Assembly: GCA_026399415.1 (NCBI GenBank)
Contig: JAPLQZ010000289.1
Coordinates: forward strand, 1-44,887
Origin: Rhodocyclales bacterium
GTDB taxonomy: Bacteria; Pseudomonadota; Gammaproteobacteria; Burkholderiales; Rhodocyclaceae
Reading direction: 5' to 3'
Length of the DNA: 44,887 nucleotides
Part shown: positions 35,531-43,065 of the stretch, in pieces
How the letters are laid out: each line of letters opens with the position of its first letter
Numbering within the stretch: position 1 is the first letter of the stretch
Notes under the pieces: model-generated
What the model was told of the DNA's origin: nothing
The model's database searches: none
Seen by the model: only the letters and a program-made list of their open reading frames with translations
Program-made: the position numbers and the translations under genes

Positions 35531-35662
35531 CAGGTGCCGCTCCCTGTTCAAAGAGGTCATGCGGCGGACGGCTGCAACGCGTCCCTTTCACGCCCAGGAT
35601 CAGGCTACCACAGGCTCCGAAGGCCAATTATATTCCCGGACACCGATCATGGTTATGACCTG

Positions 35663-37906
35663 TCAAGCTTTCGCGGCATAAAACCGTATCAAGTTGCGGC
35701 CTGCCTCCTTGGCCTGATACATCGCCGCATCGGCCCATTTCAGCACATCGTCCTGGCTGGCTTCGTGACCGAGAAACAAGGCCACACCGACGCTCGCCGT
35801 GCAATGATGCTCGACGCTGGTCGCGGCTTCCCCGTCGCGTGTGACGGTCAGCACATAGGGGCCCGATATCCTGATGCGGATTTTTTCCGCAACGATCTCG
35901 GCGTTGGAAATCGACTCGGCCTTGCTCGCATTCAAATCCCTTAGCATGACCACAAATTCATCGCCGCCGAAGCGCGCCACCGTGTCCGTTTCGCGTACAC
36001 AACTTTTCAGCCGCTGCGCCACTTCGATCAACAGCAAATCGCCAATCGCATGCCCGTGCGTGTCATTGAGCGGCTTGAAATTGTCCAGATCGAGGAACAT
36101 CAACGCGCCGTGGCAACCGCTGCGCTTGCTGAACGCCATGGTCTGGCTCAGGCGGTCGTTGAGCAGGCGCCGGTTCGCCAGCTTGGTCAGCGCATCGTAG
36201 AAAGCCAGTTCGCGCACCTGCTCTTCCATCTGCTTGCGTTCGGTGATGTCGCGGGCCATGGCAAACACCAAAGCCTTGTCATAGAGTTCGAAGATGTGCG
36301 CGTTGACTTCTACCGGAATGACCCTGCCGTCGCGAGTGCGGTGGAAGCTCTCGTAGACCGCCTCGCGGCGGAACGCCAGCTTGATGTTGGGTGCCGGGTG
36401 CGCCGCCGCCTCGGCAGCGATGATGTCCTCGGGCCGCATCTGTAGCAGCTCCTCGCGGCTGTAGCCAAGACGGTAGCAGGCCATGTCGTTCACCTCGACG
36501 AAGTGTCCGACGGGCGAGCCGGAGATGGAGTCGGCCTCATAGACGAAGATGGGATCGTTGCCGCTGTTGAACAGGAGCCGTATATGTTTCTCGGATTCCT
36601 TCAGGATTTTCTCGGTTCGCTTGCGTTCGGTGATGTCGACGACCACGCCGATAAGGCCGCGCTTCTCACCGCTGGCGTCATAGAAACGCTTGCCCGTCAG
36701 ATGGCCCCAGAATGCCGTGTGGTCGGCGCGCCAATACAGGCGGTCGACATCGACCGAGGGAATTGCGCTGGCCAGCAGCTCAAGCATCTTCTGTCGCCCA
36801 GTCTCGCGCTCTTCCGGATGAACCAGGGCCACATACTCGTTGCCCACCAGTTCATCGGGCGGCCAGCCGAACATTTCGGCCATGCGCTGGTTGGCTTGCG
36901 TGATGCGTCCTGTCATATCGACCAGAAATATCCCCACACTGGACGTATCGAGGATTTGCTTGAGCAAAGCTTCGCGTCCCGCCAGATCCTCGTTTGCCCG
37001 TGCCAGTGCCTGCGTGCGTTCGGCGACCTTCTGTTCGAGCTCGCCTTGATGAGCCTGCAGCTTCATTACCAGTAGCGCCACATAGCTCAGCAGCAGGCTG
37101 AATATCAGACCGAGGATGGCCTTGAACCAAAACTCAACCGGGTTGCCCCACCAGCCCTTGACGGGGGCGACACTCAGGGTCCAGTTGCCGTAAGCCAGAT
37201 TCAGATTCTGTTCCACGGGCGCGATCAGGGCACTGGATTTTGACGCCGCAATGATCTGTTTTTGTCCGTTGTCCGGTTGAATGCGCCAGAGTTCGTAATC
37301 GACGCCCTGCTCTACCAACTGCGGCAATCGGGCGCCGACGAGCGCCTCGGGAAAACGGATCACGACGTTGGTGAATCCCCAGAAGTAGGGCTTGCCGCTT
37401 GCATCTTCAAGAAACACCGGCAAGCGTCCGACGGCACCCAAGCCGCCCTGAACCAGATTCATCGGCCCAGCCAGTGTCAGCTTTCCGGTGTCCCGGGCGA
37501 TCATGGCCTCCTTGCGCTGCCCCGGACTCCGCAACTGGTCGAAGCCGATCGCCTTTTCGTTGCCGGCCAGCGGCACGGCCTGTCGAATGACGCCTCCCGG
37601 CGACAGTTCCAGCGCAGATACACCCGGATAAAGCCGCAGCATCTGGTTTGCCACGGCATCGAAGTTGGCGATCTTGCCGTTTCCCTGGCGAACCAGTGCA
37701 GCGAGGGCGTAGGTGGCGGACAAGGCCCGTTCGATGGTGGTTTCGAGCGCACGCGCATGGTCCTTGGCCAGACCGGCGAAACGCGCGCGGGTTTCCTGCA
37801 CGTGATGCTGCTCGGATTCCCAGATCAGGCTCGCCGCGACTATCGTGGCCAGCAAAAAAATGCCCAAGGCCACGACCAGCGGGCGCTGGTTGCTTGAACG
37901 GACCAT
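35663..37906 (-). CDS. membrane diguanylate cyclase with CHASE and two PAS domains
   Basis: The protein has about 747 residues. A first membrane helix (PLVVALGIFLLATIVAASLIW, about 9–29) precedes an extracytoplasmic CHASE domain (about 45–260, with ALELSPGGVIRQAVPLAG and DTGKLTLAGPMNLVQGG). A second helix follows (ILGLIFSLLLSYVALLVM). Then come a coiled coil (LEQKVAERTQALARANEDL), PAS/PAC 1 (…VVVDITERKRTEK), PAS/PAC 2 (…MARDITERKQMEE) and a GGDEF domain with RFGGDEFVVML and an RETD inhibitory site. The catalytic centre looks active. The ATG at 37906 is chosen because MVRSSNQRP immediately precedes the helix. It would turn an extracellular signal into c-di-GMP. Confidence 0.9.
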   Translation of the reverse strand: MVRSSNQRPLVVALGIFLLATIVAASLIWESEQHHVQETRARFAGLAKDHARALETTIERALSATYALAALVRQGNGKIANFDAVANQMLRLYPGVSALELSPGGVIRQAVPLAGNEKAIGFDQLRSPGQRKEAMIARDTGKLTLAGPMNLVQGGLGAVGRLPVFLEDASGKPYFWGFTNVVIRFPEALVGARLPQLVEQGVDYELWRIQPDNGQKQIIAASKSSALIAPVEQNLNLAYGNWTLSVAPVKGWWGNPVEFWFKAILGLIFSLLLSYVALLVMKLQAHQGELEQKVAERTQALARANEDLAGREALLKQILDTSSVGIFLVDMTGRITQANQRMAEMFGWPPDELVGNEYVALVHPEERETGRQKMLELLASAIPSVDVDRLYWRADHTAFWGHLTGKRFYDASGEKRGLIGVVVDITERKRTEKILKESEKHIRLLFNSGNDPIFVYEADSISGSPVGHFVEVNDMACYRLGYSREELLQMRPEDIIAAEAAAHPAPNIKLAFRREAVYESFHRTRDGRVIPVEVNAHIFELYDKALVFAMARDITERKQMEEQVRELAFYDALTKLANRRLLNDRLSQTMAFSKRSGCHGALMFLDLDNFKPLNDTHGHAIGDLLLIEVAQRLKSCVRETDTVARFGGDEFVVMLRDLNASKAESISNAEIVAEKIRIRISGPYVLTVTRDGEAATSVEHHCTASVGVALFLGHEASQDDVLKWADAAMYQAKEAGRNLIRFYAAKA

Positions 37907-38105
37907 GGTGATCAAACGATTTTCATTGTGTGCGCCGCAGCCGCAAAATACTCCAGCCGCGGCAACTCGTAAGGAAATGCATCTCAAAGCCGGACTGCGA
38001 GTATCCGTCACCTGCATACCCCGGTCAAATTCTATTTTCCTGTATTCCGCAACGAAGGACCAGGGACGCCGGAATTCAGCCTCTGTCCTCATGCCGCGCC
38101 TTCTT

Positions 38106-38127
38106 CGCCGTGCCGCCAGCGCCGACT
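38106..38127 (-). repeat. dispersed 22-bp element, copy 8
   Basis: Minus reading AGTCGGCGCTGGCGGCACGG then CG, in the gap between the CHASE–GGDEF gene and the CRISPR locus. Confidence 0.8.
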
Positions 38128-38237
38128 CTTGCAGCGATCTCGTCGTTGCCAAGACCGCCTGTCGTCGTCGCCCGCAGAATGTTCTGTGGGTCGCGCTGCG
38201 GCAGGCTCAGCACAAGTCCATTCATTAAGCATAGAAT

Positions 38238-38339
38238 GAAAAAGCCCGGCGGGTTTCCCCGTCGGGCTTTTGGATACGGACTCAGTCTTTCGACTGAACC
38301 TTATTGTAGCAACGGCTCTCACCCCGGATAGCAACAATG
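38238..38339 (-). ncRNA. tracrRNA of the type II-C system
   Basis: Read leftward from about 38339, positions 38338–38303 form a 36-base anti-repeat that matches the array repeat (plus-strand form) at about 30 of 36 positions, with a five-base mismatch block (CCGTT against AGGGA) that makes the internal bulge. Then follow AAGG, a small hairpin TCAGTC-GAAA-GACTGA (38297–38282) and the terminator hairpin AAAAGCCCG…CGGGCTTTT. The order (anti-repeat ending GCTACAAT, AAGG nexus, stem-loops) is that of the Neisseria tracrRNA, but the 3' part is shorter. A sigma-70 promoter is present just upstream, overlapping the start of cas9. Confidence 0.93.
38239..38271. terminator. bidirectional intrinsic terminator
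   Basis: AAAAAGCCCGGCGGG-TTTC-CCCGTCGGGCTTTT. A/T runs flank the stem on both sides, so it can end tracrRNA (minus strand) and block plus-strand transcription entering cas9. Confidence 0.9.
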
Positions 38340-38345
38340 GAGCCG

Positions 38346-38374
38346 ATTATGCGGGAGGAAACCATGGCTGACAA
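38346..38374 (-). promoter_or_regulatory. sigma-70 promoter for tracrRNA
   Basis: On the minus strand TTGTCA (38374–38369) and CATAAT (38351–38346) are separated by 17 bases; each has one mismatch to consensus. The predicted start (about 38339) is one base before the anti-repeat. The promoter overlaps the cas9 ribosome-binding site and first codons. Confidence 0.8.
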
Positions 38375-41300
38375 GACCCTTGGCGCACTTACTTTCGGCT
38401 TCGACATCGGCATAGCTTCTGTCGGGTGGTGCGTACTCGGAGAAGACCGGATCGTCGATCTCGGCGTGCGCTGCTTCGACAAGGCCGAGACAGCCAAGGA
38501 AGGGGATTCGCTCAACCTTGTGCGCCGCACGGCCCGCCTCATGCGCCGCCGCCTGCGCCGCCGCGCCTGGCGATTGACCAAGCTGGCACGCCTGCTGAAA
38601 CGCGAAGGATTGATTGCCGATGCCATGTTGTTCAAGAACCAGCAAGCGTTCCCACAATCGCCGTGGCAACTGCGCGTCGACAGCCTGGACCGACGGCTGG
38701 ACAGCGCAGAATGGGCGCAAGTGATCTACCACCTTTGCAAGCACCGTGGCTTCCATTGGATCAGTCGTGCGGAGGAAAAGCAGGCGGACGCGGATACCAA
38801 GGGCGAAGGCGGCAAGGTCAAGCAAGGTCTTGCCGGCACCACCAAGCTAATGAAGGAGAAAGGCTATCGCAGCGCCGCCGAAATGGTGCTGGCCGAATTC
38901 CCCGAGGCGCAGCGAAACAAGCAGGGCGACTACGGCAAGGTGCTCTCCCGTGTGCTGTTGGGCGAGGAATTGTCCCTGCTATTCCAGCGACAGCGTGAGC
39001 TGGGCAACCCTCATGCGACCCAGAAACTGGAGACGGCGATTCTCGGGAGCGGCGACCGCAAGAGCGGCTTGTTCTGGACGCAGAAACCGCCGCTGGCAGG
39101 GAGCGACCTGTTGAAAATGCTCGGCAAATGCACCTTTGAGAAAGAGGAATGCCGGGCACCCAAGGCCAGCTTTACAGCCGAACGCCATGTCTGGCTGACG
39201 CGACTCAACAATCTTCGGATCGTCGTTGAGGGCACCACGCGCGGCCTGAACGAACTGGAGCGGAGAATCGCCCTGCCCCTGCCTTACAGCCAAGCCGGCG
39301 ACTTTACCTACAAGCAACTTCGCAACGCGCTGGTAAAAGGGGGCGCCTTGCCCGATGCATTCCGCTTCGCCAGTTTCTCCTATGCCCAACAGCCCGATGG
39401 CAAGGCGAAAGACCCAGAAACGGCCGTGCTGGTAAAGCTTCCCGCCTGGCAGGAATTACGACTGACGCTGAAAAAGGCCGGCCTGGAAACCGAATGGCAA
39501 GGCATGGCCGGCGCCGCCACGGATGGCCGGCCGGAACTGTTGGACAACATCGCGCGGGTATTGAGCGTTTTCAAGGATGACGAGGAAGCGGCAGCAGAGC
39601 TACGCAAGCTGCCCCTGCCCAGCGCGGAGAAGATGATCGATACGCTGTTGGACATCCGCTTCGACAAATTCCACGCGCTCTCGCTCAAGGCGCTGCGGCG
39701 GATCGTGCCGCTGATGGAAACCGGCCTACGCTATGACGAAGCGGTTGCTGCGATCCCCGACTACGGGCACCACAGCCAGCTTCACAAAGTCGGCGAAGGC
39801 GAACACAAGTATCTGCCGCCGTTCTACTCCGGCCGCGAAAAGGATGGCCGCATGGTGTTCAGCGAGGACATGGACGTACCGCGCAATCCCGTCGTGCTGC
39901 GCGCCCTCAATCAGGCGCGCAAGGTAGCCAATGCACTGATCCGCCGTTACGGCTCGCCGTCCGCCGTGCATATCGAAATGGCACGGGATTTATCGCGGCC
40001 CATCGACGAACGTCGGAAGATCGAAAAGGACCAGGCCGAGTATCGCGACAGAAATGACAAGGACAAGGCCATGTTCGCCGAGCAGTTCGGCCAGCCACCC
40101 CAACGCAACGAATTCGAGAAGTGGTGCCTATACCGCGAACAACAAGGGAAATGCGCCTACTCCATCGAGCCGCTGGACCTCCATCGCTTGCTGGAGCCGG
40201 GCTACGTCGAAGTCGATCACGCCCTGCCTAAATCCCGCAGCTTCGATGAGAGCAAGAACAACAAGGTGCTGGTACTCGCCGCAGAAAACCGCAACAAGGG
40301 CAACCGCACGCCCTACGAATATCTCGGCGGCGCCGAGGAAAGTCCTCGCTGGCAAACGTTCGCCGCCTTCGTCGAAGGCAACAAGGCCTACCGCCTCGCC
40401 AAGCGCAGCCGACTGCTGCGCAAGAATTTCGGCAACGACGAGGCCAAGGAATTCCGCGAACGCAACCTGAACGACACGCGCTACATCTGCCGCTTCTTCA
40501 AGAACTATGTCGAACGCTACCTGCAACTGAAAGTCGGCGCTGGCGAGACGGCGGCGAAGCGCTGCGTGGTACTCAGTGGCCAGACCACTGCCTTCCTACG
40601 GGCCCGCTGGGGACTCATCAAGGTACGTGCCGACAATGACCGCCACCATGCCCTTGATGCCGCCGTGGTAGCGGCGTGCAGCCACGGCATGATCAAGCGG
40701 CTCGCCGACTATGCCCGACGCGAAGAACTGAGGAACGTGCGCACTGGATTCGTCGACATGGAAACCGGCGAGATCGTCGATCCAGCCATGTTCCAGCAAC
40801 TACGGCAACACTTTCCCGAACCTTGGCCGCATTTCCGAGCCGAACTGGAAGCTCGCCTGAAAATCGACGACCGAGCCGCGCTGCGAGAGGAAATTGGGCG
40901 GCTTGGCACCTATCCGCCTGAGACGCTGGAAGCGCTAGGGCCACTGTTCGTTTCGCGTGCTCCGCAACGGCGCAACAGCGGCGCCGCCCACAAGGACACC
41001 ATCTACGGCCAGCCGGAGCGCTTGAAGGCGCAAGGCGGCGTAACGCAGAAGGTTCCGCTCTCTGGTCTGAGCTTGAATGACTTGGACAAGCTGATCGACC
41101 CGCATCGCAATGAAAAGCTCTATGCCGCCGTCCGCGCGAGGCTGGAAGCCCACGGCGGAAAGGGCGACAAGGCGTTTCCCCCGGGCAATCCGTTATGCAA
41201 ACCAGACCGCGAAGGCAATCCGACCGGTCCTATCGTGCGAACCGTCACGATGGTGATCGACAAGCTGTCCGGCATCCCCGTGCGCGGCGGCATCGCCAAG

Positions 41301-41777
41301 AACGACAGCATGTTGCGGGTGGACGTGTTCACCAAGGCGGGCAAGTTCCATCTGGTACCGGTGTATGTGCATCACGCGGTAGCGAAGACATTGCCGAATC
41401 GGGCGATTGTTCAGGGTAGGGATGAGGGCGAGTGGACCTTAATCGACGACACCTTCGAATGGTGCTTCTCGCTGTATCCGAATGATCTGATTAAGGTAAC
41501 GCAAAAGGGCGGCGAAGCAGTATTCGGCTATTACCGCAGTTGCCATAGCGGAACAGGTGCAATAAGCGTTGCCCTGCATGATCGATACGCCTATGGCCCA
41601 CGGACAACAAGCTTGGCTCTCTATCAGAAAGAACCGAACAAGCCTATCCCTAACGACAAACTTGGATTGATGGAGGCAGTCGGCGTAAAGACAGCGCTTA
41701 ACTTTGAGAAGTTCCACGTCGACGTTCTCGGCAATATCTACCCTGCCCCGCCGGAGCCGCGCCTTGGTCTGGCGTAG
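38364..41777 (+). CDS. cas9: Cas9, type II-C
   Basis: This 1137-residue RNA-guided DNA endonuclease has RuvC-I FGFDIGIASVGW (D14), an arginine-rich bridge helix (RLMRRRLRRRAWRLTKLARLL, about 57–77), RuvC-II VHIEMARDLSRP (E538), HNH YVEVDHALPKSRSFDESKNNKVLV (D618, H619) and RuvC-III DNDRHHALDAAVVAA (H762, D765). The C-terminal PAM-interacting part follows. All catalytic residues are present, so it should be active. Length matches compact II-C Cas9 such as Neisseria's. The ATG at 38364 follows GGAGG by 5 bases; an earlier ATG (38337) lies inside the tracrRNA. A 22-bp dispersed element lies in the codons for KVGAGETAAK (about 722–731), a loop that varies in the family. Confidence 0.98.
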   Translation: MADKTLGALTFGFDIGIASVGWCVLGEDRIVDLGVRCFDKAETAKEGDSLNLVRRTARLMRRRLRRRAWRLTKLARLLKREGLIADAMLFKNQQAFPQSPWQLRVDSLDRRLDSAEWAQVIYHLCKHRGFHWISRAEEKQADADTKGEGGKVKQGLAGTTKLMKEKGYRSAAEMVLAEFPEAQRNKQGDYGKVLSRVLLGEELSLLFQRQRELGNPHATQKLETAILGSGDRKSGLFWTQKPPLAGSDLLKMLGKCTFEKEECRAPKASFTAERHVWLTRLNNLRIVVEGTTRGLNELERRIALPLPYSQAGDFTYKQLRNALVKGGALPDAFRFASFSYAQQPDGKAKDPETAVLVKLPAWQELRLTLKKAGLETEWQGMAGAATDGRPELLDNIARVLSVFKDDEEAAAELRKLPLPSAEKMIDTLLDIRFDKFHALSLKALRRIVPLMETGLRYDEAVAAIPDYGHHSQLHKVGEGEHKYLPPFYSGREKDGRMVFSEDMDVPRNPVVLRALNQARKVANALIRRYGSPSAVHIEMARDLSRPIDERRKIEKDQAEYRDRNDKDKAMFAEQFGQPPQRNEFEKWCLYREQQGKCAYSIEPLDLHRLLEPGYVEVDHALPKSRSFDESKNNKVLVLAAENRNKGNRTPYEYLGGAEESPRWQTFAAFVEGNKAYRLAKRSRLLRKNFGNDEAKEFRERNLNDTRYICRFFKNYVERYLQLKVGAGETAAKRCVVLSGQTTAFLRARWGLIKVRADNDRHHALDAAVVAACSHGMIKRLADYARREELRNVRTGFVDMETGEIVDPAMFQQLRQHFPEPWPHFRAELEARLKIDDRAALREEIGRLGTYPPETLEALGPLFVSRAPQRRNSGAAHKDTIYGQPERLKAQGGVTQKVPLSGLSLNDLDKLIDPHRNEKLYAAVRARLEAHGGKGDKAFPPGNPLCKPDREGNPTGPIVRTVTMVIDKLSGIPVRGGIAKNDSMLRVDVFTKAGKFHLVPVYVHHAVAKTLPNRAIVQGRDEGEWTLIDDTFEWCFSLYPNDLIKVTQKGGEAVFGYYRSCHSGTGAISVALHDRYAYGPRTTSLALYQKEPNKPIPNDKLGLMEAVGVKTALNFEKFHVDVLGNIYPAPPEPRLGLA
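40532..40553 (+). repeat. dispersed 22-bp element, copy 9
   Basis: AGTCGGCGCTGGCGAGACGG then CG, inside cas9 between the HNH and RuvC-III motifs. It encodes VGAGETA in a variable loop. Confidence 0.75.
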
Positions 41778-42666
41778 CGTAATGATCTCCCGCCCCGCCA
41801 AACTGCGGCGGGAGCATTACTCGCTTGCCATAGAGCAGGAGCAAACAGCCTTTGTCCCTTTCGAGGACATCGCCGTCATCGTCCTCAATCACCGCGAAAT
41901 CACGCTTACCCATCCGGTGCTGTCCGCCTGTGCCGAATATGGCATTGGGCTTTACGCGACGGGCAGTAACCATCAACCATCCGGAGTATTCCTGCCCTTC
42001 CTCCCGCATTCGCGCACCACGCGCATGATGCGCAAGCAACTCGACATCGCCCGACCGCTCGCCAAGCAGGTTTGGGCGAGCATCGTCCGTCGCAAGATCG
42101 AGAATCAGGCCGCATGCCTCAAGCTCTGCGGACGGGAAGGCGTGGATCGTCTGGAGTCCTACGCCAGGCGCGTGCGCTCGGGCGATCCCGACATGCTGGA
42201 AGGACAGGCCGCCGCCTTCTATTTCACGCAAATGTTCGGTCAGGGCTTTCATCGCGGTCAGGAGCGTTGGACCAACAGCGCGCTGGACTATGGCTATGCG
42301 GTACTGCGCGGCGCCATCGCGCGGGGACTGGTGGCCCACGGTTTGCACCCTACCGTCGGCCTGTTCCACGACAGCGAGCAGAACGCCTTCAATCTCGCCG
42401 ACGACCTAATCGAACCCTTTCGCCCTCTCGTCGACTTGCATGTCGGCAAACACCCGGCGAATACCGAAGGCGATCTTTCGCCGGCGGACAAGGCCGCGCT
42501 GGTGGCTTTGCTCAACGTCGATGTCGCCATGCCGCAAGGCCGGATGTCTGCTCTATCCGCCATCGAGTACGCAGTGGAAAGCCTCGTCCGCGTATTCGAG
42601 GAAGACAGCAACAACATGGAACTGCCCGCGCTTATTGGCTTGCAGCCGCATCGGTTGGAGTGTTGA
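41764..42666 (+). CDS. cas1: Cas1 integrase
   Basis: This 300-residue protein forms the spacer-acquisition integrase with Cas2. The catalytic regions are visible: Glu in DPDMLEGQAAAFYF, His in GLFHDSEQNAFNLADD and the acidic residues there, then LIEPFRPLVD. The likely start is the TTG at 41764, giving VWRSVMISRPAKLRREHYSLAI, the family N-terminus (W-R-x-V-x-I-x-x-P-A-K-L). It overlaps the cas9 stop by 14 bases. The first ATG in frame (41782) would drop the initial conserved strand. It is intact. Confidence 0.95.
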   Translation: MVWRSVMISRPAKLRREHYSLAIEQEQTAFVPFEDIAVIVLNHREITLTHPVLSACAEYGIGLYATGSNHQPSGVFLPFLPHSRTTRMMRKQLDIARPLAKQVWASIVRRKIENQAACLKLCGREGVDRLESYARRVRSGDPDMLEGQAAAFYFTQMFGQGFHRGQERWTNSALDYGYAVLRGAIARGLVAHGLHPTVGLFHDSEQNAFNLADDLIEPFRPLVDLHVGKHPANTEGDLSPADKAALVALLNVDVAMPQGRMSALSAIEYAVESLVRVFEEDSNNMELPALIGLQPHRLEC

Positions 42667-42669
42667 GGC

Positions 42670-43002
42670 GTGGGCGTCGAGACGCGGCGATATATGCGAT
42701 TGCTCGTCTTCTTCGATCTGCCGATGGTCACCAAGGCCGAAAAGCGGGCCTATGTCCAGTTTCGCCGCTTCCTTCTCAACGACGGCTTCGACATGATCCA
42801 GTGGTCGGTCTACGGTCGGATTCTCAACGGCAACGATGCCGAAACCAAACACCTGCGGCGGTTAGCGGACAACCTGCCGCCCGCAGGTTCGGTGCGTTGC
42901 ATGACCGTCACCGAGAAGCAATTTGCGGGCATGCACCTGCTCGTCGGCATGCCGCTATTTCAGGAAAAAAAGGTCGGCGTCGCCCAGATGCTGCTCTTCT
43001 AA
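42670..43002 (+). CDS. cas2: Cas2
   Basis: The 110-residue protein has the ferredoxin-like fold and the metal-binding Asp in YMRLLVFFDLP. RFLLNDGFDMIQWSVYGRI and VRCMTVTEKQF are typical of type II Cas2. The start is a GTG at 42670, three bases after the cas1 stop; the ATG at 42694 is an alternative that would remove eight residues. It is the last gene of the cas9–cas1–cas2 operon. No csn2 or cas4 follows, which defines subtype II-C. Confidence 0.95.
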   Translation: MGVETRRYMRLLVFFDLPMVTKAEKRAYVQFRRFLLNDGFDMIQWSVYGRILNGNDAETKHLRRLADNLPPAGSVRCMTVTEKQFAGMHLLVGMPLFQEKKVGVAQMLLF

Positions 43003-43020
43003 GACCGGAAATCGGAAGAA

Positions 43021-43054
43021 AAATCCCCGTCCAGCCGAGGCTGGGCGGGGATTT
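43021..43054. terminator. bidirectional terminator between cas2 and the array
   Basis: AAATCCCCGTCCAGCC-GA-GGCTGGGCGGGGATTT is a nearly perfect 16-bp stem with flanking A and T runs. It can stop the cas operon from the left and array transcripts arriving from the right. Confidence 0.85.
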
Positions 43055-43065
43055 GAGTTGCGCCA

